In this document: in pieces, positions 47,001-62,000 of the stretch
Layout of the letters: every line of letters begins with the position of its first letter
Numbering within the stretch: the stretch's first letter is position 1
Made by a program: the position numbers and the translations under genes
Notes under the pieces: model-generated
The model's database searches: none
What the model was told of the DNA's origin: nothing
Seen by the model: the letters and a program-made list of their open reading frames with translations, nothing else
From: Schistosoma mansoni
Taxonomy: Eukaryota > Platyhelminthes > Trematoda > Strigeidida > Schistosomatidae
Reading direction: 5' to 3'
DNA: 64,000 nt
Assembly (NCBI RefSeq): GCF_000237925.1
Contig: NW_017386032.1
Span: forward strand, 1,054,001-1,118,000

Positions 47001-50000
47001 CATTCATATTTTACTAGTATATTCCTAATTAGTATTGTCTGAGCACGCAGTGGCTTATCGACTGCAAAAGATTCGTTTTATCATTTTATCAGTTTCTCGG
47101 TTTCGGCTGTATTTTACAGTTACATTGGTATCTCACTTATGGATTCATGTTTGACAGTTGCATATGAAAGTTATCCACAGCGTTCCAAATAAACAATTTG
47201 TTTCTTAAAGTACATTTAAACATATACAGTGAGAAATTGGTCTGTGGGATGTTACATTCAGTCTCATGTTAATGTATATACAATGAGAGGAGCTACTTTG
47301 GAAAATATCTGGGTTATTCTTTTTGACTCTTTCTATTCATATTTTGACAAATGAGATGAAAATTTCAATCCAGTGAAGAGAAATTTATCTTAAACATTAT
47401 TAGGATTAGCCAGCTTATGAAGCATAATTTTTGGCACGTCCAATGTAAAAGAAAAAATTTTTATTTTTATTCTGTCAATAAATAATCGGAAAAGTTCATC
47501 GTATGTTGGACGCAATTTTTCACAGTTACGAATAGTTTAAAATTCTTAAGATTTTTATTTACTATTCATTATTCACTTTGTTTGATTGACGTTGGAATAG
47601 TTCAGTAATATTTATTGATCAAGGCAACGCAATAATAATAATGATGTGATTTGACTAGGTACAATATAGCTTATTAATTTCCAGCAGTATTTATGTTCCG
47701 ATAATGACTTTATTTCCATGATTAAAACAAACACAATCCTAAACTTCTTTTATGAATAAAGTAATATTGTACTTTTTTTACACTTATTTATTTAAACACA
47801 TAAATATTGGTACTAGGAAGCACCAGATACATATGCGTCACACAAATCTCATTTTATTTGTGTGAGGGCTGTGATACTGCCTAGGTGCCCAAACTGAGGC
47901 CGGTGGTTTTCTTAGGGAACCGAACCCGGTGCCTTTGACTAAAAGGTCTGATCCACAAGGCAGTGGAGCATCGTGAGGAGATGCAGTCTCATGGTAACCG
48001 GTGACCAACGATTGATTCATACGCCATTTGTTCCCTCAGGATACTAGAGCCCATGTGCACCATTGGTTTGGAATTAGGGTTTGCCAACTCTCCTAGGTGG
48101 ACTCTCCGTGTCCACCAACCCGGTTAAAGCGCCAGACATTCGCTTTTCAACCTCTCCATTTTGTAGACAACACCCCCACCACGAGAAGGCAGTGAGTAGG
48201 ACTTCCCTGGCAGATGCTACATACGAGTGGCCATGTAAGACCATTTCGAGAGAGAGAGAGCGGACTCTCCCCACTCTCGGCCGTACCAGGGCATTTGGGG
48301 GCTTTTACACTGCAATCAACGTGATCTTTTTACTTATAAGAGATATCAGTACGATGATATTTAGTGAAATGGTGTACATAAATGATGAAAATAAAGTTCG
48401 TCTAAGACCTTTTACACTATTTCTCCATTATCACTGAAAGAATACAGGATAAATTCAAAATTATTCTTCCAAGTATATGGTAAACAATATACAAACCAAC
48501 AAAACTGTACCTTATTTTGCAGACACAGGAACGTTCTCGATTAACATACTTGATTATAGAGTGAAATAGACAACAAGTTTGTATCACTGATAAAATGTCT
48601 TGTTTAAATTTCAACCCAAAACCACTGATTTGAAAAAGATAGTTTATCAGATCAGTACGAAAATTAACTAGTCAACTGAGAAGTTAACGAGTGAAATTCA
48701 AATAAGACTGGTAGTGCAAGAGTAAGTTATATGTGGTTATTGAATGAAGTAGAGAAAGTTTGCTTCACTTAGATTTCATAACTTTCCAGTAAAAAGAAAT
48801 TCAGGTTGATTCATTCAAAAGACCGTTACAAAACAAGCAAAATCGATACGTAACTACTTAGAATAGCTAGACTTCACTATGTTGAACCGAAACACTTTCA
48901 GAAAGGTATATGCCTTATGGCGTATTTCAAGGTTTGTATTTCTTGCCTTCCTAAATCCAATCTGTAACTACTCATAGAACTTCTACAAGTTTAATTTCTT
49001 CCAACTGGTAGTGTCAGTTACCTATTTGTAAATGAGGTCAACCCTATTAATAAACTAACTGAATTACACTGAGTTGCTCCTCAGTTATTTGTTACCCTCA
49101 GAATTTATAAAAATATAATAAGGTTAAAAAGTATTTTGATGATAAACTAATGCCAACTGATAGGTTATGGAAATTCAAGGAGTTCTGAGAAATCACTCGG
49201 AAACAGATAAAACCTAAGGTTTTCAATTCTCTTGGAGAGTAACAAACATCAGAACCATTCAAGTAAAATCCAATGGTTTCCACTTTTCACTTCTGTAAAC
49301 TTGTGATATAGTGTGCTTCTCATCCGATATAAAATTGTGACAATTCATTGTATACCTATTTCAAATGAACTCACTTACACCTGCTACCTATTATGGAGGA
49401 AGATAAGCCGCCCACCAGCATTCCACATCCAACTCTGTCCTGGGTAATCTTTTCCAATTGTTTCTACATGTTATTCATTCTCTGATGTCTGCTTCGAATT
49501 CTCGGCCCAGTGTATTTTTTGGTTTCCCGCTTTTCCGTTTCCCTTCAGGATTACAAGTTAGGCATTGCCTCGTAATGCAGTTTGATGATCTCCGCAAAGT
49601 ATGTCCCATCCAATGACAACTTTTTTTTCTAATTTCCTCCTCAAATCGAAGCTGGTTTGTTCTCTCCCACAGTAGACTGTTGCTGATAGTTTTCGGACAA
49701 CGGATATTGAGTATCTTACTTAGACAATTGTTTATAAATACCCGTACATTCTTGATGGTGGTTCTGGTAGTTCTCCAAGTTTCAGTTCCATGCAGTAGGA
49801 CCGTCTTGACGTTCGTTGAAGATTCTGACTTCGATATTGATTGACAGTTGTGTTGAGTCCCATATGTTCATCCACTGTAGGAATGCCTCTCTAGGTTTGC
49901 CAATCCGTGCTTTAACATCTGCATCGGACCATCCACGTTCATTGATAATGCTACTGACCAGGTACCTGAAAGTTTTATCCACAGTCAGGGATGCTGATAC

Positions 50001-53000
50001 ATAGCATTGAATTCCATTCTATCGGTTGTTCAACAATGATCTGGAATCCAGCCTGCTGATGTCGAATTCGGACATCTAGTGAATCTTACATTCGGTTCGA
50101 CAACACTCTGTTGAGAACTTTTCCTTGTGCTGATAGCAGTGTGATACCTATGTAGTTCTCATGCATGTTCAGATCTCTTTTCTTTGGTATTTTGATGAGA
50201 TATCCTTACCTGTTTTCCCTTCTAAATATTTCTGAAGAGAATGTGAAGTATCGTTGTAGTTACTTGTCTGTCTGACTTTAGTGCTTCAGATGGTATGTCG
50301 TTTGGTTCTGTTGATTCCCAACTCTTATTTTTTCTGATGACCTCTCCTGGTTCTCACGTCTCTCATTGTCCTTATGGACATTTTATTGATGCAAATATAA
50401 TCGATCTTGTTCTCTGTAGTGTGATCAAGTGAGAGACCCATGTAGCCTTGTGTATATGTTTGTGACGGAATATTATGCCGCCTATAACCATTTTGTTGAA
50501 GGCACATTGATTCACATATATATATCGCCATTCTTGTTCCTTTCTCCCGATCCATGTCGTCCCATGATATCTTCATACTCGGTGTTGTTCATTCCGACTT
50601 TGTCGTTCACGTCTCCCATCAGGATCGTCAGGTCCTTTCTTAAGCACTTAGCTGTGATCGATAGCGGCCTCATGGAATTGATCTTTATCATCTTCATTGC
50701 CTTCATTGTTGGGTGCATAGCACTGGATAAAATTCTATGTAACCCCCTCTTTCTTCGCTTTGAAGAATGCTTTGATAATCCTGGATCCATGAGATTCTCA
50801 TTCTGTAAGTGCTTTTCATGCTGCTTTGAACAGTGTCTGTACAACTCGTTGTGTGTGAAAAACACTTCCTTCTTCATTCTATAGTAGAACAGTACCTCTT
50901 CGAATCTAATATTTTTTGTCCAGTTTGTGTCTAATTGGTCTGACTTATTCCGAGCACCTCCAAGTCTTATCTCCTAATTTCCGTAACAATTCGGCTGATC
51001 CTCCCAGTTTCTTGCATTGTCCGAACGTTTCAAGTATTTGTGTTAACTGTTAATCTGGTTGTCAGAATGGGTGTCGGCCTTGTGACTTTCGAAGGATCTC
51101 GCCTTTCACCATGGGGTGTCATAATTATTCTGTTAGAAGATTCTTCAACTTCCAAGGCAGAGTTTAAGTGACTTTTGATGGTCAGCGTTTTTTTAGCTAG
51201 GTTGTTTTCTACAGGATGGATTTGCTGACCCTATGACCAACCCTCCTCCTTTATCCAGGCTTTTTACCAACATTATCGCTAGAAAAGCTTCATGAGGTGT
51301 TAAACACTTTATCTTGTATTTATTGTTTTTTCAATTGTAAAATCCTGTTAATATAATACGAGTGCACTGGTACCGAAACATTTAATGCCATGAAAGACAT
51401 ATTTCTACCAACCCAAGTAAAAGGATTATATTCAGTAAAAATCAGATTATAATGAAAGCTCACTTTAGTGAATCAAGGAAGAGAAATTAAAATTCCTTTT
51501 TGGATATTTTACTTGATCGTAGTGAATTTCTCAACGTCTTTTCTGTTCAATGACTATAAGCAATAATATCAATATTTCTCAAATATCAGGAAGGCTTTAT
51601 GAAAATTCAATTAGTTATCGCTTTTCTATGAAAATTCGCTTTCTATTCAGTTCATTAAATTTTAATTATATCAACTTTATATTAAATCAAAAAACGGGAC
51701 TATAGTACATGCCACTGACTTAAATAAACAAATGATTACAAATCAGAAAAGTGAATGAACCTCAAAGTTTTACGTCTCATAAAATATAAGTTAGAGACTC
51801 TAAGGGATTTAGAAGGGAATGTATATGAATATGGCCGCAAAAAAAAGAGATCTAACTTTAAATTTTACTACTGTTTAGAAAAACACTTGCTGAAGTTCAA
51901 ACCACATACTTAATACATTGAATGTGTTCTTTTTAATTATTGAGTTATTTGTGCAAACTTGGTTATATCAGTTTCGTTCACTTGTTTGTCAACATTGTCT
52001 TCATTAAACTGGTCATCGTAAAATTATTGTACAGATTGTTGACCATTCACACATTTTATCGAAAAGTGCTCTTTACGTGTAATCGATTACCTAATTTTGT
52101 GATCCATTAATTGCCAGTTAACTGATTCATAAACGATAAAACTTGTATTTTAACCTCGCAAAAATAATTCAAACAACTACTGGTGATACTAGTTATTCTT
52201 TTTGATTAGGTTTAACTATAAGCAGAGATGTGTAATTTGAGAAATTGTTAGATGCTTTTTTCCATACATTTAACTTTTTTTTATAAAAATTGTTTACACT
52301 TATCAGTTTCTAAAGTGTTATTTTGAATTGTATCTGTTTTCTTCTTACTTTTTCAGTTAACTATCTATATTGTTCTCAGTACGGTCTCCTGGCTATTTTA
52401 TGTAGTTGAAAATAGAAAGTTAGTTTAAAATGTAGAACATTATGTACACATAAACATTTGATTTTGTTTGTGAATCTGTTAGTTTTAAAACAGAAGTCAT
52501 CATACCGAAAACTGGCCCATTTAAACCGTGAATATAAGTCAGTAATATGTCATGATCAACGCACTTGTGATTACAGATAAATTAATCTATCGTTCAAGGT
52601 ACATAATCGAAACTTTGTCCAATTTTTTCTCAAAAATCAAGTTACTCTTCTGATCGTTGTAGAGGCAAATAATTAGTAGTATTCAAACTTCAAATATCCC
52701 TCGTAATAAACAAAGTGATTTTTGTGTAGACTCACATTGAACTGCTAGTGGTTTCTTCTTACACCCACTGTAAAGTGCCTCTGATAACGATCAACTTTAT
52801 GAGAAGCCGGATAAGGTATTTATAAATAGAATTGCTACCTTCGTAAAGACGTGAATACAACCGAACATTCTGATGATTTTGATCTGAAACAATACTGACA
52901 AGAGTAGGAAATGGCATAACAAAAATAAAGCTGTGATTCTCAAATGATTAAAAATAAACTGGATTAAACAAATAATTATCATTATTTATACAAAAGATTG

Positions 53001-56000
53001 AGAAATATTTGCTGTGAGAGATTAAAAAAAGCCCGATTGATCTATTACTTCTCCTTCTAAAACTGTTTGCTGAGGAAACGAAGCTGCAAAAATTTGTTGA
53101 GTATACCAATATTTAAACGTTTATCAGGTTAGGATGGCCTCCAAATTACTCCTTTTATTAACTTGATTATGATAAGCGATGATTATCCGCAGGTGAAAAG
53201 TTAGATGACTTGATATCGCAACCATGCAATCGGTCATTAGTTTACAGATAAATTTACGGGGCTTATTCGAATGATATTAGTAATCATTTAAAAAAAAAAC
53301 GCATGTTGCCGGTACAAAATCTTAGTTATCAGGTAACCATTATTTGAATAATTATGGGAACATTTGTCATGGTTTCAATGAATATTTTCATAGAAATTAG
53401 GTGCAAAGTATGTAGAAAATATTAGGTCGGAAAGTGAATAAGTAGTCTCTCTAACTACGACGGTTTTGAGAAAAATATTTACGTAGTTGACTTCACAGGT
53501 TAATCTAAGTTAAATAACTACTAAAAATCAGGAAGCACTGGACATCTGTTTCGTCATGGTATGGGACTCCTAGTTGTTATGACTGTCATTGTTATATGTC
53601 TGCCGAATACTTTAGCGACTTGTGTTTGGTACTGAAACCCATAATCCAAAGACAGTGAGAACAGAAAGATTGGTGATATAAATTTATTTAACCCTCAAAA
53701 CAAATCAAAATGATGTATGAATATACCTTCTGTATGATTTATTTACGGTCAAGTTAACAGCCAGATTTGTATAAATTGAACAATATGGTATTTAAGACCA
53801 ATTTAATAATAAATTACTCTGTGAACACATATTTATTATAGAATTAAGCATTTATGATTAACAAACATAACTAATTGACCAAGTCATATAATTACTCCAG
53901 GGAATTTAATTCCAGGTCATAGGACTTTAATCGCTGAAAAATTCCCATTATGTTCATATAATTGTGTTTCATAGGACTTTGAAAAAATAAATTTCATATA
54001 TACCATCTGCACTCCAATCGACTTGGTCATTGCTCACAATCCACTATCTGGGAGGCGTGACATGAGTCTATGATGTAATCCATGGAGATTAAACACTCTC
54101 CACAGATCCCTATACTCGCAATATTTATGTTCACTCCAACTTCATAAGTCATCTTAACATTGAGGTGCTTGTCTCTTCGATCTCTTGCATAAAAACAATG
54201 ATTTATTTTACGATACAAACTATCTGAACAACAAGGTGGCCTACCCAAATCTCTGCATTACCTAATTTTCAGATACACAAATACTGAACTACATTTTTTT
54301 ACACCACATTTTCACCAACCAAACATGTTTGTCGACGATATTTTAAACTCAAGTGCGTTTGTAGAACACATGACCCATCATGATGATAAATACTACAAAA
54401 CTCAAATGATGGAATCAAATTAGTATGAGCGTCTTTTTTCTTGTATATTATTTTGTGAAATGCGACACAATGACGTTAGAAAACATTCATGAAAAACTCA
54501 TTCAGAATGTTTTGTAAAACCTTATCAGGGATGTAAATTATGCACACATCATCAGATTGTCAAATGTCAGCGAATCAAGATTATTTCAAAAAATAAACTG
54601 TAAATAAAACCATTTTTTAACAATCATTCATTACATTTGATAATGTTTATTTCAAAATCTAAAATCCCACTATTATGTAATCTTGATTTAGGTTGTGTTT
54701 GAAAAAAAAGAACAGACTTTATGAATATAAAAAAATTGATTGTATAATGATCACTTAGACATAAAAATAAAATTTAATGAGAAACCTCGAGTGCATTGGG
54801 TTTATATTGGGCTTTCATGAATTGGTTATTTATTGTCTCATTTATCGATTATAAACCCGAATTCGTAAAAATACTTCACTGTTATGCGATATTTAGCTAC
54901 TGTATACGTTTGAGCTAAATACTCCAATACATTCAGCGGCATATGAATTCGTCAATCAATTTAATGAGGTTATATTCATAGTAATAAGCAAAGAAGTTGA
55001 TTTTAGGATAGCCGTGTATAAAAGAAATATTATTTTTCGATGGAACTGGAAGTTGAACAAACATCTGATATTCAATGTACTGCATTTAATAACAAAAAAA
55101 ATGTAAATTTATCATCTGTTTTACTACAAACTTTTACAAGAATTTGTGTAAACAATTCATTTTTAATTTCAGTAATCCTCCTGTGAGTATACGTGGTATA
55201 TGCCATACATTACGTTCGAAAATCCTCAGTTGGATCAATTTTGGTATCAATTTATTCTGCTTGGGTTATTATATTTTAAAGGTAAATAATAATAAACTAA
55301 TCTGTAACTGGACATCCTATTCAATATTAAAAGTTAAATTGGTTAGGATTAATGCGCCCAATTCTACAAACCTATTTTGATATACATCTCTTACTGGTAC
55401 AATAGACTCATACCCCATTTAATGCAACATCATTTACATGTCTGTTGTTTATTAACTGATAGATAGGTAATAACTATAGTTACATGTAATCTACAATCTT
55501 GGTAAAAATAGATCAGTAAAAAATAAATCGTTAACTGCCGTATAGATCTTGACTGAAAAGCCTTCATGTTAATTATATCGGCAATTCAAACAAGTAAACT
55601 TTCACTTTGAAATTCCTAGACAATGAAAAGTTTCTAACGGACGGCTTTGGCTCTGATGCACAACTCCTTATGATCTAAGACTCTAAGACTAGAAAGGAAA
55701 CCTTTTTTAGTGGTACCCATATTTTTTATTTGTTTAACACACATTTGACCCTTCAGTACCAATCAATAGGTTTCTTGATTTTAAGCCTGAAAAATTCAAC
55801 TCTATTGAAGTAGTTAATTAAGTTTCCTAACTGTAGAATCAAAACTGGATTTCATGAATCAACTGTAGCGTAAGACAGTGATGCATGACTGGTTTGATGT
55901 AGAAGTCTGAATTGAAACTTAGTGTTTGGGACGCTAACGACTTACGAGTTTCAAACAACCTACACAGTTTTAGATAGATGACAAAAGTGATCTATCATTG

Positions 56001-59000
56001 GGCCAAGTATGGAGTGAATTTTACGTATATGCTATGTAAATGATATGTATATATTTGGATTAAGTTTAAGAATGCTTTGACATACTGGGTGATTTACTAG
56101 TTCATGTTGCTAGTGTATAGGTACACTTATGGAGGTCATTATATAAAGTTGTAAATCTCTTCATACTATAACGTCTTCTGACTCTGACAGTAAATGACAC
56201 TGGTTAACTTCGTATTTTTATTTAAACTAAACTCGGATGCACAGTTAGGCTTATTTTCACTCGTGAAATCCGTAGGCTAAGTATGAAATTAAGTTGCAGT
56301 TGATTTATTACGAACGTGCTGGCTCAGCAGGTCAAAAATACAACAAATAGACCAACCAAAGGAAAAGAATGTACTCGACTATGAATATGAGGTATATGTG
56401 TCATGAACTACTGATTAAGTGCATTTGGAACGGATAGGACATTAGATCAAAAGAAATGATCGACATGGACACCACAAATACATGGAAATGTATACATAAT
56501 AAATTAAGAGTTACGGTAAAATAACTAATGTAAACGGAATAACACGTATTTGATGCGCATTTTATCTGTTCACAGCATGATAAAGGCTTGTTACAAGACA
56601 TTACCATCTGATAAAGTGGCCAACATACCTAGGAAATTGTCATTTTTGATATTTGAAGGACTCTATTTTATGTGAAAAAGATAATAGTGTGAAGTACGAT
56701 TGGGTTATGAAAATGTTTTTTAAATATCATGAACGATTTGTTCTTCGTCATATCGTTCATGTCAATCTACCATGGTAACTTATGATAACTAACGTAACAA
56801 GACTTCGGTTAAGCAGCATTCTACTTATTGCTTTAGCTTTAAATGACAACTGGTTATTGTGTTCCGTGATCCTACACTATCACGATTACATCCCTAAAGG
56901 TTGGCAAACTGGCAATACAGAAACCTAAACCGGATGAAAAATTTTAACATTAGAAACGGAATAAAACTTATATTTATAAGTTGCCAAACTGACAGGAAGA
57001 TGTAGGTGGTGGCTGTGGTAGCAGCAGCCACTTACTATTTTTCATAAAATATCATATATTCTGTAGAGATTTTTCCGGCATATCACTTATCTGTTTTGAA
57101 AATATAAACATTATCCTTTAAATTTAGTTTCATTATATTCAATCTTAGTTTTAACAGATTTCAAAAACAGTTAAACAGGAGTGACGGGTTATTTGTTAGC
57201 CATCCCAACTTCCAAAAAACTTGACTGTAACTTCGAGTCCCAAGTAACGTACTTCGGAGTACGGAGTGATATACCCTAATTCCAATCAACAGAATCAAAT
57301 TAATTTAGTGGTTAAATTTTTTATCATTCAGTGTGAGGCAAAAACTTGGACAGCTATGGGAAAATAACTTTTTGTATTTTACAAAACTTGAAAATAAAAC
57401 TTATATTGTTCAAAAATTTTGTAATAATATGAGTGGTGTACATTTGTAATTTTAAAAATATTTATTTACTTTCCTAAAACAAATTAATCTGATTTAGCTG
57501 TGTGCAGCTACTGATCGGGTTCGTTTTGTTCTCAGTTTTTCTTCTCTGATCGATATAATTTCAATTCCACCGGCTTTATGCAGTGTTTTTGAAACACATC
57601 GTCATATTGGTAAGTGAATGTGTTGAAAAAAAATCGTAATTTCTAGTCATTATTTCTTGATTTATCACCATTATTATTCATGAACCAGATTTACTGATTA
57701 ATATAACACAGAAATTGATCAAGTGGCTCATAAGCATTATGCTGATTAGTGAAGTACACTATCTTAATGTTTACAATAAAACATGTATTATGCAAAGCGT
57801 TGTTAGATGTTCATATAGTAACACAGAATAGCAAGGTTATCAAATATTGTTAAAAACAATTTATTATGTTGATTTATGACAATCAGTAAATCCATATATA
57901 CAACAACTAATAATAATATATCCTTCGCGTTTTGAGACCAATTTACGAGAGTGAACATGTCGGTAAATGAAGACAATGTTTTTAATAAAAATTGTATATC
58001 CATTAAATTTTCGAGAATAACAAGTATACATAGCTTTTAGTTATATTGACTAACGGTCAACGTTACTCCAGTTCTGCAAAAATTTGCTTTCATTAGTATA
58101 AAATGTCCACATAAATTGTTAAGAAATCCACAGTCTTCTCCAAATTGCAAAAATTATCTTTTTGTTTCAGCTTGCTTGAAACGTTGTCATTACTAGTCTT
58201 GATACCGAGTTCTTAGTCTAGTACTTTAATCCACGTTTATTAATAGTTACATTTATACAAGAGATAGGTATTGTATCAGCGAGGATTATATTAGTGTTTT
58301 TATATTTTTCCCAAAATCAATATTAACAGAAAGTTTAGATAGATTAGAACTAGTTAGAAACTAAACTAGTTAGATTTTCTAAAAATGAGTTGTCTTTTTT
58401 GGTCATTTTGCGTTTGTTTATACAGTGATTTACCAATCAAGCTCTTTAGACATTGAGTAAATTAAACCCTCTTTGAACTTTGGGGAAAGTTACTTAGTTT
58501 AGACAGATAACGTCCAAATTATTCTCAGTTAAATGTCTTCTGGAATTCAACCTTCTGAAATTTATTTATCTGACTAGCACGTAGGATTGAAATATAATGA
58601 CGAGATTTCCCGCTTTCTCTGTCTCTTTGAGTACAACCATCAACCCTTCTGTACTAGTAAGTTTGGTTGTATGATAAATTATTAGTTTATGCCGAAGTAC
58701 TGTTGGTTTGTTTTTGTTTCGATACATAATGAAAAACATTGAAAGCAAAGACCGACAATAGTTAGTACATACCTTTCCTAAATTATTGAACAGATCCAAA
58801 AGTTCCACGATTTCAGTAGGTAACTACGTTCTGAAAAATCTACGTCAAACTTCAGGATGTGTTCAAGGATTCTTATCACTAAGAACGTTTTAGATCAGGT
58901 AAACATCGGTAATATTTTATTGTAGCTCTTAATCAGACAACTATTTAGAAGAAAGGATTGTTGATACGAATTAGTATTCCGAGTTAAACACATAAGAGCT

Positions 59001-62000
59001 TCTCTGAAATTCTATTAAATTCTTGGAATAAAATTATGAAATTAGTTCTTTTTACTTCAAAAATTGATTCTTATCAGATTTGGGTTTAGATTAACAGTCC
59101 CAGGTTAACCCAGATTAAGATACCAGACTACCTTATCAATAATAAATATGACTTTTGATATATAATATAACTTACTCATAACCTACTGTGAAGTGGAAAA
59201 AATATACTTGAGATAAGCATTCTAATATGATTTAACTTGTATTTGATCTAGGGAGAAAATTTGAATGACTTGACAATCAGACTTTTTAATAAGTGTTGAT
59301 GAAGCAGTGTGAAGCTTTGGGGATTATATAATATCTTTATAATCAGTAATGTTTAAGGAAATAAATAAAAGAGCTTGATAATACAATGATTGGTCTAAGA
59401 GAATCAGAAAGCATTTACTGATATACTCTTCCTTAGTATGGGATAATCACGGCTATTATCCCCACAATCTCCAATGAAACTATCCCACATCTAACAAAAC
59501 CAGAACATTTATGTACCTAAGAATGCCCATTATGTAGTCTGTATTTATGCAGAGTCATTAAGAAGGATTAGATAAACACTAAAAACATATCCCATAACAA
59601 TAGTTTATCCTTATTTAAAACCAGAAACTTTTAGGTTTGCTCCCCTGTGATCTTGTGGATGCAGGATCTTGGCACATGTCGAACAAGGCCAAAAAGCTAT
59701 TAAATATTAACTACCTTGTTCAGTTGATGTTGGTCTATGATAGACACAATATACTTATTGAATAAATCTCCACAAAGACCACAATTAAGTGATCATATTT
59801 CGATCTATTTACATTCAAAGTGTTAACAGTTATATACAATAGCCGTCATAATATAAAACGTAAGCGAAATATCGTCTTTATTAAAAAATTTCAAAAAATA
59901 AGGACAGGATGATAAAAAGTAAGAACTGAATTAGTCTTCATTATTTATCAATAGTGCATGTGATATTACATGTCTTAGACATATTTAATTCTACAAAGTA
60001 CATGACCTAACTAACGAAATGCCAATTAAGACTATAAGTTAGTTGTTAAATGAACTAGATATATGTTTAAACTAACTTCCAATCATGTGTTTAGTGATTG
60101 ATCTTTTCGGTTTGATATATTTTTGTAGATTAAATCAATTAAATAGAATTCTACATGGTTAAAGTAAGGAGCGGCCGTGGTCTCATATTCCTAAAATTGT
60201 TCATGCTTCTTAAAGATCACATAAAGCTAGGATATCAGCTCGAGTGTAATATCATTAGTACTAATTGTTATGCTAAGCGGTGATTTTATTCTGATTATTA
60301 CTGTACTAATTTTATGTCATTTACTACACTTTGACTTCAAATATCTAATAATTTCACTTTAAAAACTAAAATAATCGAGTGGTGAGAATACACTAAAATA
60401 AGTGTTATACTGTGATTAAGAATTACCAAATCAAAGTATAATTAATCCAAAACCATGCTGAACTATAACAGACTGGTGGGTACCAAATTATATAGAAAGT
60501 TAAAATAAATGGAAATATGAAGCATATTGAGATTGATAGTTTCACTTCCAGTGTTTCGTTTACTCCAAGTCAAATTGCTGGAAAATAAAAAGAAAAGACG
60601 TCCCAGTAAGTTAATTGTTGTTCGAACTCCAACTTTTGAAATTGGAATCAGTAGATTTTGAATTTATTGTCAAGCAGTACCATTACAATGTACGATTTAA
60701 AAAACCAAGAATACTAAACTACGCTTTTTGATCATTCTTAATATAATATTAATTAATAAAGAAAAGCACCTTCAAAATTACTTTTATTGTTGATTAACGT
60801 CAAGTAGAAGTAAAATGTTCTGCTTTGACAACTTAAAAGTGAATATTTTAATTTAATTTTAGCGAGAAAAGAATGGGTAGCATAACGGTTAATTATAAGC
60901 ATCTAAAGTAAAACCTATTAAATTAGAAAATGTCGTTATTGAGACAGTAAACTCGGTCCACGACGATAAATGATCATGAATGAATTTGAGAAAACGACAT
61001 AAGTCACCATAATTTATCTTTTTTTAAATAAATTTATTATAACTGTATTAAATAAAAGTCAATGAAGCGAAACTTATGGACAAATTTGACTGAAATCACC
61101 AATGTTTTCTGTAAATTTCTTCAAATACTTATCTGAATAGAATCGTATTATTTTTAGGGAAAACTCACAAACTGTGAAGCCAACTACGATACTTTTAATC
61201 AAAGAAACACATTTAACATGATCCTTCCATATCATATGGATTTTCATGGAATTTATTTATACTCTTCAAACCTAATCTTGCATCAAATGATAGATAAAAC
61301 TTATAAATATTAACAGTATAATCTACCGATTCATTAGAGTTTTGATTAATCATTTCAATTTCAGACTTGAATTTTCTTCGATCAATGTGCTTTTTGTATT
61401 ATGTTGATACGCTCACTTATTTGGGTGTGATAACATCAAATCAAGGAATTCAGTCAGCTCGTATCGTGTTCACATTGTTCACCATATGGATGGTTGGTAG
61501 TGGGATTATGCACGTGGTTAGTTGTACAAGTGTTTTCCACCTCTAGCTATTAAGCATCACCAAATAAATCTGAGTTTAAGATAAATATATGACAAATTAA
61601 TCTTCTTAAATGGATTTGATGTAGTCATTAAAATATCATGAATATTTATCATTTCATGAAATTTTTTAATATTCATAAGATTTTAACTTATATTGTTTAA
61701 TGACCTAGTTGCATGGATATCGTTGTATCGTGGAGGAGGATTATGTCGAAAATTCAAAGTTACCGATATATTTTTCTTCGGACACAACAGATATAACAGT
61801 CACTTACTGAGATAGGTTAATGCATATATCCATCACATACAAGTGGCTGGATTTGGCTTCACAATCGTTAAAATTGTTTTTAGAACAAATCTCTAACCTG
61901 TAAATTGTGAACGACTTCAACTAGTCCGTCTAGTAAATACAGGAACTAAGGTCATATAGCTTTTATTTTACAAATTCTAGAGTGTATGGATCTTATTGAC

